Source of the DNA: Notospermus geniculatus
Lineage: Eukaryota; Nemertea; Pilidiophora; Heteronemertea; Lineidae
Length of the DNA stretch: 64,000 nucleotides
Assembly (NCBI GenBank): GCA_002633025.1
Contig: NMRB01002279.1
Coordinates: forward strand, 14,152-78,151
Reading direction: 5' to 3'
The notes under the pieces were generated by a model. It was given only the letters and a program-made list of their open reading frames with translations, ran no database searches and was not told the DNA's origin. How positions within the stretch are numbered: the stretch's first letter is position 1; each line of letters begins with the position of its first letter. The translations under genes and the position numbers were made by a program. Shown piece after piece: positions 11,411 through 25,001 of the stretch.

Positions 11411-13240
11411 TAAATCCGTTCTACCGGTAAATGGCCAAATCTACATGGTACATTAGTTGGTTTCCTTACCATTTATGCTTAAACAATGACAGAAACAACG
11501 GCCTGCAGTTTTCTGCTGCTAAGTAGCCCATATATAGAGCCAAAGCACGCGTGAAACCACTCACGTACACAAGCAAATTTAGTCTCTCTAAGCTACAAGC
11601 CACGACTAATCTTCACCTATCAGAGCCATATCGCTGGCTAAATATAACAAGTTCTGTTTACAAAAAGAGCCTGGGTTGACGGTGGGAAGGAACAGAAAAG
11701 CAGCCTAAAGCCAATCATAACAGTTCATGACATTTGTAAAGCATTAATCTCCCTACCGTATATAGACACCATAGAATTTCTGTCAGCTACCCAGACAATG
11801 GGGAAAGGCTCATCATTTACCATTCGGGCTAATGTCTCCAATCTGTTAAAAGAATGGATCTACATCCACCCCCTTTTCCCGCCCAAAGATGGGTGGAATG
11901 ATTTGCACCAGACGGACGGTCCCAGCGTTTTCACTCAACGCCGACATGTAGTCAAGAAGAAGACGCCTGAGCAATCAAAAGCCACTTGACAGTTTAGCCG
12001 ACGCCGCTGTAAGATAGACTATGCTTTGATTGGCTGAAACACACGTCGGGTATGTCGAAGCACAGACCGCAATGGTCATCCATCGCTACCAACGTAGTCC
12101 CGAAAGCGGAGTCATTCATGGCTAGCTAGTTTGGCGCCAATTCTAACACGCATTAGTGACGCCTATTGGTCATCTTCGGAGAATCGCGTGGACCGAAGCA
12201 GTTTCTGAGCGCGGATAATAGAAGTTCTATCTGATATGCCCCCCTTGCGCCTAATACAGAAATATTGTAGCAAGATAAGAGAAATGAGGGGATTAAATGG
12301 GAGTTCAGGGTACAGGAGACAACACGGAAAGGTGACAAGTCAGGATGTGAGTTGATGGACACCTTTTTATCCAGCATCAGAAATAGACCTCAGAAGTCAT
12401 GGAAAGAATCTTTTCTTACTAATCAGCTTATCGTGTCTCTTCCCCGTTATAGAAAGGTGCAAAATGTGATCAGGAAATGCTCAATTGTTCGCTTGTCTTG
12501 TCTTACAATGGCGGATGGTATGAAAGTTAGGCCCCTATTTTCACATCAGCCAAATGGAAAGGTCTCATAGCCAGTGGCTAAAAAGCTCGGGAGTTTCTTC
12601 GCGAACCCCGACATTAGAGGCAGCAAAATGACCAACTACTTTAGTTTGTCTGTCGGTGTTATTTTCCTTGTTCATGCAGTTTTTGATACTGTGTCTCATG
12701 AAACTCGGTCTAAATGCCATTGTTTTTGCACAATTAACTTTGTGGAACAGTAACCAACTATACTTCACATTTATTTTGATTAAATTCGAGAGCCTGGTCT
12801 CTGATTTTGAGCTCTGCCGGTGCACAAAGTGCATTTCTCCAAAGACTGACGAGATATTTTAACTGGCATCTTGAAATATTCCTCGGCTCCAAATTTAGAC
12901 GAGAAGTAGCTTCATTTGTCGAAGCAAGACATAATTGGAACAATTCGAGCCCAAAATAGACGCGACTCTCAGAATTTTCAGCCGAGAAAAATTGAAAAAA
13001 AATAAATATCGCTAAATAGAAGTTGTCATGAAACAAAATACGAATAACCGCATGATATTTAGACGTCATTGTTTAAAAAGCTAAGGCATATTCGAGCCAC
13101 ATTTAGTGCAACTCTATCCTTCCGTGGATAAGATGGGTATCCTAAAATAGCACCACTCGATGGCGCTCTGAATCACGTCTTATTGTTATTTTTGTCGCTC
13201 CACGAAAGTTTTTACATCGCGTTTGAATACATATGTATTT
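11411..13240. other. Non-coding stretch, no feature recognised
   Basis: AT-rich sequence with only short frames lacking domains, codon structure or splice context. No TIRs or tandem repeats were noticed. Confidence 0.4.
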
Positions 13241-13374
13241 ACATCAATAGTGAGCTTTCGCAACCACCCGGTTAGGCCCTACAACAACGTTTATCTATTG
13301 TTCGAGTCAACTCACACAATAGATAAACGTAGTCGTAGGACCTAACCGGGCGGTTGCGAAAGCTCACTAATGTA
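13241..13374. mobile_element. Foldback element, about 130 bp
   Basis: The arm GTGAGCTTTCGCAACC (from about 13250) and its complement GGTTGCGAAAGCTCAC (to about 13368) enclose a shorter inner stem around 'aacgtttatctattg'. A compact non-autonomous hairpin element sitting immediately next to the start of the duplicated 2.4-kb block. Confidence 0.65.
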
Positions 13375-15790
13375 AAAAATGTTCCAACAACTTGATTCTT
13401 AAAATGGGGTTCTATTTATAGGCCTACGAGAGAATATTACGATATCACCTCCAACATGTTTATATACTGGTGGGGTAACTTGAATTATTCATCGTGTCCC
13501 AACGCAGAAAGAACTCAGAAATAAAATGGAATAAAAAAACGGTCAGTAGTTGGCTCTTCAATGGTTAAAACGGTTTGCAACGTCCTCAAAGTCCGTGCAA
13601 TGATCATTGTAAAGCTATAGACAGTACGACCACTGTTTGACCTGGGATTCATAGCAAATGAAGCAAAAGACAGTTCAGTACCGCCCACAGACCACGATAG
13701 GCCTACCTGTCACCGTGGCGTAGAGGAACAGTAGGCTCAGCACCTTTGAGATTCTGTGTTCGATGCCTCGTCGGACCACTTTTTCATGCATTAGAGAGGG
13801 CGATTCATGACTTCTCCGGGGCACTCCCGGTTCCTTCCTGAGCCGTCCACCAATTATCAATAATGCCGTATTTATAGCGGTAAGCCCTATTCAATATCTA
13901 TTATTGTATATGTAATACCAAATGTACAGAAAAAATGTCACCTGGATTTTTGCCGATTGGCATTCTATCATTGGGATTTCTCCTTTGATATAGTTCTTTC
14001 TCTCCTTCCGATTCATCATCCCGAATGCATATAAAGGGCCAAAAAGTTACAAACCCATCCTTCTGTAATGTGAGTTCATTGTACTTTATGTATTGTTCAT
14101 CACGAACTCAATACAAGTAAAAGCTGATCAAAGCCACAAATCGTGTACAATTCTTATAGACTAAATAAGGAAGCTAGGCCGTGAGCCGGTGCCAATATTT
14201 GACTCTTGATATTTGTATCTCAAGTTGGTGACATTTCATCCAATCGTTCCAACAAAACGTGAGACTGAAACTGTCTACACAAGGTATGCGGAACGCAGAA
14301 GGTTCCCCCATCAACTTGGCATGACACCACTACTCGATTTACCCTGCTTTTCGATACTTTGTGGTGAGTCATCTATCGATAGGTTTCGACTGTGTTTTCA
14401 ACGACAAAGTCGTTTTTGTGTTTTATCCCGACATCAATGACAGAATCACACTGATATGGCAAACACACAAAGTCCTGTACAAATCAATGACTATTAACAT
14501 TTCGAGATTCAGTTAAAAACACTGACCCCAGACTCCATCAACTATTTGATAAAACGTGCTAAATATATGCCTCAAAGCTGCCTCATTACTACTGATCAAT
14601 GAAGATCAAATTTTCGCCAATGTAAATGGACGACGGCCCATTTGAATCGGAATATCTGAAACTTTTTGATTTCATTACAAAATAGTATTGTTTCAAATTG
14701 TATCCTCTGTTGCAGTTATCAGTTATTTTACGATGTAAATGGATGAAGGCCCATTTAAATCGGATTCGTTGAACTATATAATACAGATTTCATTTTCATT
14801 TTTTTTTTATTTTTCAGATGATAAAAATGTTGTATTCGTTTGCAGCAACGTCAGAAAATATTTTTCGTGACATCATCACGAATGTAATGGTAAATGCTTT
14901 CCGCCAGGTTTTCAAAAACCATTTTACGTCTGTAACTTTCCTGGCTTAGATCGTTCAATCAACCCACATCAACGAACCGAAACCTACCATCCGCATCGTT
15001 ACATTACGGTAGGCCGAATGATTATTCTTCTTTCATAATTTAAAGGCACAACAATATAACCATGACGACCTGCCTCAAGAGATGGGCCAATAAAATAGGA
15101 GCTGTCAGTGAGTTGACCAATAGGTATCACTACGGCCCAATTCTTGATCGAGCACCAATCACGTGGATTTTCCTGTGTATTGGTCCGCTAGAACTTTGCT
15201 GCCATCTTTTGGCAATACGCGCGGCTGACTGCTCGTGCTCTTTGGCGATAGCCCAACCCAACCTGCGTCGGCTTGCTAAGATACTAGTAATTTGGAAGGA
15301 AGCTGCAAGACTTAAATTCAGACTTGTATTAAACCCGTCTGATGTCTGTTACCGGAAAGAGAAATTGCCTTTAATGGTTGACATGGGAAGCCAGTCAGTG
15401 TGTTTACTCTCCGAAGGCCGTCTGATCAATGTAGCATCAATATCTGCCACAACATCACTAATACATTACTGTGATTGAAGTGACATCCCGACTCTTCTCA
15501 GTCTTCTCCACATTCAGAATGTCAATTATACACGCCGCTGCTTCACAATATCGAAACACTATTGTAATTTGTGTCATAAACACGGCGGACGGAGGATCGG
15601 CAAAGTGCGGTAGGGTTTCTTGAGTGGGTGGAAAAAAATTTCCAAGTATATCAGAGTTCAAAAAGATCAAATGAGTGGCATGGGGCCCTTTTGATATGAT
15701 ATAATGTTGGGGGAGCTAGATTCCAGTGGAAAAGCCAGGTCTCTGTGACCTTACTGCGATTTTGATAGAGTATGTAGGCCAACAATGAAT
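13373..15790. repeat. Duplicated 2.4-kb block, copy A
   Basis: This block is nearly repeated at 16239-18672, with a few percent substitutions and several indels. It contains a tRNA-like SINE (13709-13781) and a pair of short internal repeats built on 'aatgtaaatggacgacggcc' (14618 and 14732). A 138-codon frame at 15062-15478 is disrupted by a deletion in copy B and has no recognisable domain. See findings for the possibility that the two copies are haplotypes. Confidence 0.85.
13709..13781 (+). repeat. tRNA-derived SINE head
   Basis: A perfect A box TGGCGTAGAGG (13716-13726) and perfect B box GTTCGATGC (13758-13766) are spaced 42 nt apart as in a tRNA. The would-be acceptor arms do not pair, so it is a SINE promoter and not a functional tRNA. 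The same segment recurs at 16583-16655 as part of the block duplication. Confidence 0.65.
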
Positions 15791-15907
15791 GAAATGGTCC
15801 ATGGACCATGTGCTCACCGGGTTGGACATAATAGTCTAATGACAGAGGGAGGTACATATCAGTTATAAGCAATCTCGGTAAAGTCATTCCCAGGTACATA
15901 CATGTAG

Positions 15908-16237
15908 GACTTTGATGATTTTTGGGTTATGCCACCTAGCGGCCATATTGGATGTCCGATCTGGCCGGAACTTCACATGCACATAAAGGTCATCTGCAGG
16001 GGGCCACATAGCACATTGGAGCACTTTGGGTCAAGTCGTTCCTGAGTTACAGCACTTTGATGATTTTGGGGTTATGCCACTTGGTGGCCTTGTTTGAAGT
16101 CAAATCAGGCCGAAATTTGACGTGCATGTAAAGGTCATCTAGAGGGAGGTACCGGTAAATATCAAATTTGAGCACTCTGCGTCAAGCCGTTCCTGAGTAA
16201 TAGCACTTACTTGATTTTCAGGTTACGCCACCTGGCG
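15908..16237. repeat. Tandem array, about 3 units of about 120 bp
   Basis: Units open with 'actttgatgatttttgggtt' followed by a 'atgccacctagcggcc' phrase and end with 'aaaggtcatct'. The third unit is cut off at the single-n join at 16238, indicating the true array may be longer. Confidence 0.7.
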
Positions 16238-16582
16238 NTAAAAATGTTCCAACAACTTGATTCTTAAAATGGGGTTCTATTTATAGGCCTAATACGAGAG
16301 AATATTTACGATATCACCTCCAACATGTTTATATACTGGTGGGGTAAACTTGAATTATTCATCGTGTCCCAACGCAGAAAGAACAGAAATAAAATGGAAT
16401 AAAAAAACGGTCAGTAGTTGGCTCTTCAATGGTTAAAACGGTTTGCAACGTCCTCAAAGTCCGTGCAATGATCATTGTAAAGCTACATGTAGACAGTACG
16501 ACCACTGTTTGACCTGGGATTCATAGCAAATGAAGCAAAAGACAGTTCAGTACCGCCCACAGACCCCGCGATAGGCCTACCT

Positions 16583-16655
16583 GTCACCGTGGCGTAGAGG
16601 AACAGTAGGCTCAGCACCTTTGAGATTCTGTGTTCGATGCCTCGTCGGACCACTT
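16583..16655 (+). repeat. tRNA-derived SINE head, second copy
   Basis: A box TGGCGTAGAGG (16590-16600) and B box GTTCGATGC (16632-16640), identical to the copy at 13709-13781 and duplicated with the surrounding block. Confidence 0.6.
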
Positions 16656-18419
16656 TTTCATGCATTAGAGAGGGCGATTCATGACTTCTCCGGGGCACTC
16701 CCGGTTCCGTCCTGAGCTGTTCACCAATTACACAATAGTGAAATAACCCTAATGTATCAATAATGCCGTATTTAGCGGCAAGTCCTATTCAATATCTATT
16801 ATTGTATATGTAATACCACATGTACAGAAAAAATGTCACCTGGATTTTTGCCGATTGTCATTCTATCATTGGGATTTCTCCTTTGATATAGTTCTTTCTC
16901 TCCTTCCGATTCATCATCCCGAATGCATATAAAGGGCCAAAAAGTTACAAACCCATCCTTCTGTAATGTGAGTTCATTGTACTTTATGTATTGTTCATCA
17001 CGAACTCAATACAAGTAAAAGCTGATCAAAGCCACAAATCGTGTACAATTCTTATAGACTAAATAAGGAAGCTAGGCCGTGATCCGCTGCCAATATTTGA
17101 CTCTTGATATTTGTATCTCAAGTTGGTGACATTTCATCCAATCGTTCCAACAAAACGTTAGACTGGAACTGTCTACACAAGGTATGCCGAACGCAGAAGG
17201 TACCCAATCAACTTGGCATGACACCACTACTTGATTTACCCTGCTTTTCGATACTTTGTGGTGAGTCATCTATTGATAGGTTTCGACTGTGTTTTCAACG
17301 ACAAAGTCGTTTTTGTGTTTTATCTCGACATCAATGACAGAATCACACTGATATGGAAAACACACAAAGTCCTGTATAAATCAATGACTATTAACATTTC
17401 GAGATTCAGTTAAAAACACTGACCCCAGGTTCCATCAAATGTTTGATAAAACATGCTAAATATATGCCTCGGAGCTGCCTCATTACTACTGATCAATGAA
17501 GATCAAATTTTCGCCAATGTAAATGGACGACGGCCCATTTGAATCGGAATATTTGAAACTTTTTGATTTCATTAGAGAACAGTATTGTTTCAAATTGTAT
17601 CCTGTGTTGCAGTGTAAGTTATTTTACGATGTAAATGGATGAAGGCCCATTTAAATTGGATTCGCTGAACTATACAAATTTCATTTTCATTTTTTTTGCA
17701 GATGATAAAAATGTTGTATTCGTTTGCAGCAACGTCAGAAAATTTTTTCGTGACAATGTCGTTACGAATGTATGGTAAATGCTTTCCGCCAGGTTTTCAA
17801 CCATTTTACGTCTGTAGCTTCCCTGGCTTAGATCGTTCAATCAACCCACATCAACGAACCAAAACCTACCATCCGCATCGTAACATTACGCCGAATGATT
17901 ATCCTTCTTTCATAATTTAAAGGCCCAACAATATAACCATGATGAGTTACCTCAAGAGATCAAGAGATGGACCTACACGTGCTCTTTGGCGATAGCCCAA
18001 CCCAACCTACCGGTATACGTCGGCTTGCTACGATACAAGTAGCCTACATGTAATTTGGAAGGAAGCTGTCAGACTTAAATCCAGACTTGTATTTCACCCG
18101 TCTGATGTCTGTTACCGGAAAGAGAAATTGCCTTTAATGGTTGACATGGGAAGCCAGTCAGTGTGCTTACTCTCCGAAGGCTATTTTTGCTAATACATTA
18201 CTGTGATTGAAGTGACATCCCGACACTTCTCTGTCTTCTCCACATTCAGAATGTCAATTATACACGCCGCTGCTTCACAATATCGAAACACTATTGTAAT
18301 TTGTGTCATAAACACGGCGGACGGGAGGATCGGCAAAGTGCGGTAGGGTTTCTTGAGTGGGTGGAAAAAAATGTCCAAGTATATCAGAGTTCAAAAAGAT
18401 CGAATGAGTGGCATGGGGA

Positions 18420-18567
18420 ACAACACTATAGAATTGAATCGCAGTTGTAAGGTCACAGCGGTCTGGCATTCCTGGAGTCCGGCTTCTCCTGTGATGATGG
18501 TCGGCATTGCTGGACCACCACCAAGCAGGCTGTTGGTACCTCCGAATCCAAGTCCTGACACTGACGC
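18420..18567 (-). other. 148-bp copy-B-specific insertion with open minus frame
   Basis: The segment is present in copy B but absent from copy A at the matching site (near 15684). One minus-strand frame is open throughout and reads as a Gly/Ser-rich stretch including GLGFGGTNSLLGGGP and ITGEAGLQECQ. It could be an exon-like or transposon fragment; no family is recognised. No clear target duplication was seen. Confidence 0.35.
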
Positions 18568-19263
18568 TTTTGATATGATATAATGTTGGGGGAGCTAGAT
18601 TCCAGTGGAAAAGCCACGTCTCTGTGACCTTACTGCGATTTTGATAGAGTATGTAGGCCAACAATGAAAAATGGTAGCTTGAGACGGCCTCTTACCATAC
18701 ATGTACTCACCAGGGCCAATAATGTTTTGGCTCCGGCCCTGATGGAAAAATCTAGATACAAATACAAAATATGTAAAATGATGAACAGCGCAGATAACAA
18801 CATTAGTAATTCAAATGATTTCACCCGAAATCGTCACATTGAGAAAACCCCCACACTCTAGACGATCTTCTTCTCAGTGTATTTGGTCCCGAAAGCGTTG
18901 ATCCAAATCCACTTTGATACATTAGATTCATTGAAATGACATCCCACTCACTTCCGCAATGTTCTCCACATTCTGGTCATAATTGCTCTTTGGATATTCA
19001 ATCTCCTTTCATTCACTGATATCATTGATCGACACACAACGTTAATTAAAGGCCCCGTACTTTTGACTAATTTCAACTGCATTAGGCTTGCTTCACTATA
19101 ATTTTCATCTAACAGACCAGTGGCGGAGTAACATCACTCTGCCAAAATGGCCAATTTCAATTTGTGCCTTTGATACTTAAGATACATTTCTACGCATGAT
19201 GTTAAATGATGTACACCATTTCATTTTGAGGTACGAGATGGGGTACCCTAGAACACACAGGTT

Positions 19264-19655
19264 TAAAGCGTCGATCATTGGCACATGGATTTTGTCCAAT
19301 TCAGGTCGATGAAAACTCGATTAAATTGACTTTTGCGTTGTCGTATCCGGAAAACTTGGGGCAAACGAACCAGATCCCAGCGCCAATGAAGCCGCTTTAA
19401 GCGAGGTTCATTGGCACACGGATTTTGTCCGATCCAGGACCCATGTTCCCGAAGCCGCCGTTAGGTTAACGATGTCGTTACGCTATGCATTTTCCCAGGT
19501 TTAACGACATCGTTAACCTAACGATGGCTTCGGGAACATGGCTCCTGGTCCGTAAAATATAGATCAAATTGACTTCTGCGTTGTCTTAACGGAACACTAG
19601 GGGCAAACGGACTGAAAACGGACCAGATCCATGCGCCAATGAACCCCGCTTTAGT
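19264..19655. repeat. Tandem duplicate of about 130 bp, second copy interrupted by a foldback
   Basis: The phrase 'attggcacatggattttgtcc' and a following 'aattgacttttgcgttgtc' occur first at 19276-19340 and again at 19409-19585. The second copy is split by the foldback element at 19435-19545. Both copies end in a similar 'gcgccaatgaa..cgcttta'. Confidence 0.65.
19435..19545. mobile_element. Foldback element, about 110 bp
   Basis: The left arm CCATGTTCCCGAAGCC followed by 'gttaggttaacgatgtcgtt' is mirrored by 'aacgacatcgttaacctaac' and GGCTTCGGGAACATGG. It interrupts the second copy of a local duplication, showing it arrived as an insertion. Confidence 0.7.
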
Positions 19656-20304
19656 CCAAGGACATGGCTAGCAGAGATTATCTCACTAAGATTTTCCTAC
19701 ATGTATGTATGCTTCAGCTATATTCAAGAAAGGTCATACCTCGTTAAATGTTTAGGGCAGTTGTTTGTTGTCAATGGTATGCGTTAGGAATAATCAATTT
19801 TAATCACGGGCCTTGAGCAGGCATAATTGGCTAATTACATGCCTGTATTGATATTAACATTTCATTAAATCCATCATGATGGATGATCATATCGTGCCTG
19901 AATAGACATCTCCATCAATGAAGGAATGAAGCCACAACAATGCAACATTATCCCCAATGAAATGTCACTGCAATGGTCTCCAGGCAAATGAAGTCACGAC
20001 ATTTTCCAAGGATGACATTTATAAGGTATAGGCTATATGAGATGACAGTAATAGCATGTCGCTGGAAGGTGAATGGTTATTTTAAATAGGGCTATTACCA
20101 GAGGACATCACGTTAGGAACATGGAGAGAAAACCACTGCTTCCGCCTGCGAGAAACACCAGAAACCAGACGCAGTGTAGCCCGCTACAGGTGATTCACCA
20201 GTCTGCATCGCTGAGTACTTACCTTTTAATAAAGAGGTTCATGATGACCGATGATTTTGGAAGGGAGAAAGGCATGAAAAGGAAATGTGGTGATCACTGA
20301 CCAA

Positions 20305-20845
20305 AACTTCGAAGCTTCAGAGAGAGAGGTCATGACCAACGATACGATTTGAAATTTCAGAGTGAGAGGTCAGGATTAATGACACGTTTTGAAGTTTCAG
20401 AGAGAGAGAGGTCAGGATTAATGACACGTTTTGAAGTTTCAGAGAGAGAGAGGTCAGGATTAACGACATGATTTGAAGCTTCAGAGAGAGAGGTCAGGAT
20501 TAATGACATGATTTGAAGCTTCAGAGAGAGAGAGAGAGGTCAGGATTAATGACATGATTTGAAGCTTCGGGGAGAGAGGTCAGGATTAATGACATGATTT
20601 GAAGCTTCAGAGAGAGAGGTCAGGATTAACGACACGATTTGAAGCTTCAGAGAGAGAGAGGTCAGGATTAACGACACGATTTGAAGCTTCAGAGAGAGAG
20701 AGGTCAGGATTAACGACATGATTTGAAGCTTCAGAGAGAGAGAGAGAGAGGTCAGGATTAACGACATCGTTTTGAAGCAGCAGCTTCAGAGAGAGAGAGA
20801 GCGGTCATGATCAACGAGATCATTTTTGAAGCTTCAGACACAGTA
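20305..20845. repeat. Minisatellite, about 41-bp unit with embedded GA microsatellite, about 12 copies
   Basis: Repeats of 'gaagcttcagagagagaggt' plus 'caggattaatgacatgattt', differing mainly in the number of GA dinucleotides. The minus-strand frame with 'SLILTSLSLKLQI' repeats is only this array translated. Confidence 0.9.
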
Positions 20846-20849
20846 GGGA

Positions 20850-23800
20850 GAGAAGTAATGACCAATAAATTTAATTTAATTCAAGTGATCATTTGTCTCC
20901 AAGCAGGTTGATCTCTGCGACGTGGTTTTATATTCTGATAGGCCATATGCGGAAACAGTGATGGACGCATCGCAAAATGGCAAAGCCAACTGACACTAGA
21001 ACTACTGCTTCCCCCTGTGATAAAAACTAAGAACCACCTGCAGCACGCTGAATTAGTTCAACATTCCGCACCAGTTATTTGAGCAGAAATCCATTTATTT
21101 CTAACGAAGTTCTGCGATTTTGCAGCTAAAGAGAGAGAGGTGTCTAAAAAACTGTGAAAAGAAACCACATCTACTATAGTCTTATCCAAAACCTCGGCTC
21201 CTTTTATTAAGTTCATTGCATACGCTTATTTCCCACTGGCAATGGTGCGTTGGGGCCGCAGTCATTCCAGGTTTGAACCTAGGCCATATGGTGTGGAAGT
21301 GAGAAACGCAGACCAAACCTTGAACTAAATGATATAAATCATATCTATTTGTGTCTAACATAAAATTTAACTAATTACCAGTCCACAGCTGTGTCGTGTC
21401 ACCAATCCCAGGCAGCAGATGCTGATGTTGATGTGGATTATCACCCACAACAGAGGCCAAAAGATGAGATAGAATTTCACCGAGCTGAATGAAGACCGCC
21501 CACCTAAATAGTCATTATTTAGGCCTATTGTTTTTTCATGGCTTTTTTATCACGACAGAACAAAACTGCGAAGGTAGATTCTGAGTTCCCTGCCTGGGTC
21601 ACGAATTATTTGGGACAGATGGCAAGCCCAGTGTAACATCTGCCAATGTTCCTCGTTTTTTAGTGTTTCCTTCTTTGTATTGGGAACGTAGGCCTAGTGA
21701 CAATAGACAGCTATAGAGGCCATGTTTGATCAATAGGACAGGACGATGAGGGGGAACACTCACACACAGAAACACTGATAAATGTTACACCGGCGTTGGT
21801 GACCTGAACGCACTCAACAGTCTCACTCCATCAGAGTGGACACAAGGATATGAAGCCAAGCCTGTGAAGTATAGGATAGGCTCAAATCAATATCTATCCA
21901 ATAAAATATCTTTACGGCCAGATGCTGCAGGCAGGAGTTGAATGAATTCAATTGGTGTCAGGCGTGCAACAAGGGATTTGCTGCTGTCAGCATTTGACAT
22001 TTTTCCAAAAGGATTATTACAGGACACATGACCTTGTGCAAAATATCAGATTTAACTGGCCTAGTAGATAGGAGTTAACAGCATTGAAGCTTGGAGGAAT
22101 TATTTGAAGCATCAACACAGGCAATACATGTAGGCCTACTGGGCAGATTACATGGGATGTATTATGGAAAATTCTCATTTGTAGTCAGAACTGGGGGTTT
22201 ACAAATTTCCAAATACCGATACATATCTAGGCCTACAAATGTCCTCGAGTCTTTTGCCATATATGGATGGCTCTTCGGAAAATACTCGATACGTTTCTAA
22301 TAAAAGGCCAATCTGAAAAATATATTTTACTCTCCAGATAAAAGTGCAGGAATGGGCCTAATTGATGAACAGTGAAATCTGTAAAAACCTGCCAAGTTGT
22401 GAAGTTCTGCGCAGTAATGTTTCATGCTATGGGGAATCTTACTGAGCTTATACAAAGAGCAAGGAATCCTCCCAACAGCATCCCTTCCTTCCGCTCAGTG
22501 CACAGCCGTGGTATAACGTAGCTAAATTACCCTCAAGGAAGTTGAGTGCATTTCCTGCTGAGGGAAACTCTGTCTCGATGCAGTTTCTTAAAGGTAAGTT
22601 GTTGGCTTCTGCTGATGATTTTACACCAAGTACAACAAGAACGAATGATGTTTGTTTTATTCATGTACTGGCGGCCATCTTGAAAAACATGGACGCCATA
22701 TTGGATTTTTATGGCTATTGGCACTTTCTTCTCAAAACATGATGAAAAGAGGACATTATCCACAGTAGACTCTTGCCAAAGTGAGTGGCATTTGTGAGGA
22801 GGCAAGGTCTACCCGGCCCAGGGGTGAGAACAATTGGCATCATTATATTGGCTAGATCTCCATATCGGAGACAAGTCTCACGGGAGGGCAGTGAGACAGA
22901 GCGCCAGTGAATAACCATATGCCATTAAGGTCCATCCCCTTGTTTCCTCCTGTGCAGTACATGACATGATGAGAGATGATGGTGAACTGTATCATAAGGT
23001 GATGGAAAAAAGTTTGTGCCTTGGTAATGAGGGGCCTATATGGCAATCATTAAGAAGAAAAGGAAGTACAACTGTTTCATCAAATCATTTATTATTACAA
23101 AAAATACAAAAAATAGCCAACAAATTCACTTATGTATATCAGTACATTTTCTGTGGCAGTGGAGTTATGTAACTTAACATTAACATGCACGACGGACAAA
23201 AATATGAACACATTTGATCATAACTTTATTAATAATATTTGATGACAAACAGCATCATACATGTAACAGGTATACACAATCTGAAAATGGTCTCAGGAAT
23301 TTTTCTGCTTTATCAGAGTACATTTCAATTATCTCTCTCTTTATTGTCCTGAAGCAATATTTTTATAACTGATATCCAACGGTTTTCTACGACACTTAGT
23401 CTGAAGTGCCTCCACAAAGCCATGACATTTCAGGCTGTCACACTATTGTGCAGAGCGTTATTTATGTCCTAGGATACCTATTCCTGTGTAAAAATATTTT
23501 AAAAAACCTGGATAGATTGGAAAGACTCTGAACACAGTCACTGTAACTGGTACATATCTGCGTCATTCTGATCTCCAAATCACAACACGTCAGCTGAACA
23601 CAACTCGGATGTCTGCAAGACAGCGTTGTTACTAAGCAACAAAGTAAAAATACCAACTAAGTCCCATTTTGTGCTTTTCTTTTCCGAGGAACAGTTTCTG
23701 AGCACAGGAACACTATTTTTAGTTCCCCATTTATCGCAAAAAGTATCAGCCTGAAGCGAGTCATTTTAAGCCAAATGGCAAAGTAGTCATAAATATATTG

Positions 23801-25001
23801 AATGCTACAAGATGTAACATTCTGGGTAATGCTGGATGTAGAGCAATTGATTACTTTTTAAATCACTCGGGTGACCAAGACATGAGTAAACAACCTACTC
23901 TGCTGATGCTGACAGCATTTATTAAATTAAATTGCCAATCAATCCTTGGTCAAATTTATACGCTCGCAACAAATCTGTTATGAAGTGCTGGGGGACATTA
24001 TTAGAATGTTTGAATAATCCAATCTAGATACACCGTGGGTTCAGGGTTGGGCAAAAACCATTGGACGGTACGGGGAAGTGAATCAGATGGTTGGATAAAC
24101 AACTGCGATCAACATGATCGGTTCAGTGGATTTTAATCATTTCCAAGGTGGCAGAATTATGCCAAGGGCCTTGGGAAAGGCAAACTCTAATGAATAGAAA
24201 TGGAGAATTAGAAAGAATTCTGATTTGGAGTTTTCAACAACTCAGTGTCAAGGGCATTTCAAATTATCATCCTTGGCGCCTCTACAGAAACAATCCTGGG
24301 TACTAGCTTGGAATTCATGGAAAAAAATCGGCATTAAAATCACACAGCATTCAATTCATCCGTGTTTCATCCATTTTCAAAAGGCAGTGAATTCACAAAT
24401 AATTGCACAACATTTACAATCTGTTTTGAATAAATAGTGTTTTCTAGCAGTACACAATCCTTGTTCCTATATTTTAAGTCTAGTCCGTCATCTTAATATG
24501 TGAGTAAAGTGTGGAGTGTGTGGTCTGAAAAAATTGTCAAAAATGGGAAAATTAGAGCCCTACCACACCGAGAAAAAAAATTTGACAAGTCGGGGAAAAA
24601 GTTAGAAGGATGTCAGAGTTACTTGTGTCATTCGAATCAAAGTTCAGTGGTCAGAAATTGATTTCAATCGGCAATAACCAACATGGGGCCAAATCTAGCA
24701 CAATCATTATTTAAAGGCATGCAACCAACAGCCACCTGGTGTTGGAATGAAGAACTGAACAACATATGCACCACCACAAGTGGATCAACAACACAGCTGA
24801 CGAGAATCTTAGATGTTGACTTTTACGGGTGTGCTTTCAAATCACATTTCAAGGAAAGAACTTCATTGTAAAGTTAAAGAATCTTTTATCAACACATGTG
24901 GAGACAAACTGACTTCTGACAAGTCTCTCCAACAACCAGCATGCATGGCAGTTATTTCACTTTCAAATGTCAGCATGCAGATAACCTTGAGCAACCTACC
25001 A
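20850..25001. other. Non-coding stretch including the presumed LIG1 3' flank
   Basis: No supported gene was found. Short frames at 22091, 22542 and 24813 have no domain or splice support. The stretch nearest 25001 should hold the 3' untranslated region of the minus-strand LIG1 gene. I see no unambiguous minus-strand AATAAA within the first few hundred bases. Confidence 0.5.

Larger units (their letters stand above)
16239..18672. repeat. Duplicated 2.4-kb block, copy B
   Basis: Second copy of 13373-15790, starting directly at the n at 16238. Relative to copy A it lacks about 140 bp around 17965, lacks a short piece near 18185, and carries an extra segment of about 148 bp at 18420-18567. Confidence 0.85.

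Noticed and set aside
13709-13781. A functional tRNA gene
   Set aside because: A and B boxes are perfect but acceptor arms do not pair, so it is a SINE head.
15062-15478. 138-codon frame in duplicated block A
   Set aside because: The frame is broken by a deletion in copy B, has no recognisable domain and no splice or codon support.
20546-20767. Repetitive minus-strand frame (SLILTSLS repeats)
   Set aside because: It is a translation of the 41-bp minisatellite.
20305-20845. CRISPR-like array
   Set aside because: Repeats are contiguous with no unique spacers, and the genome is animal.
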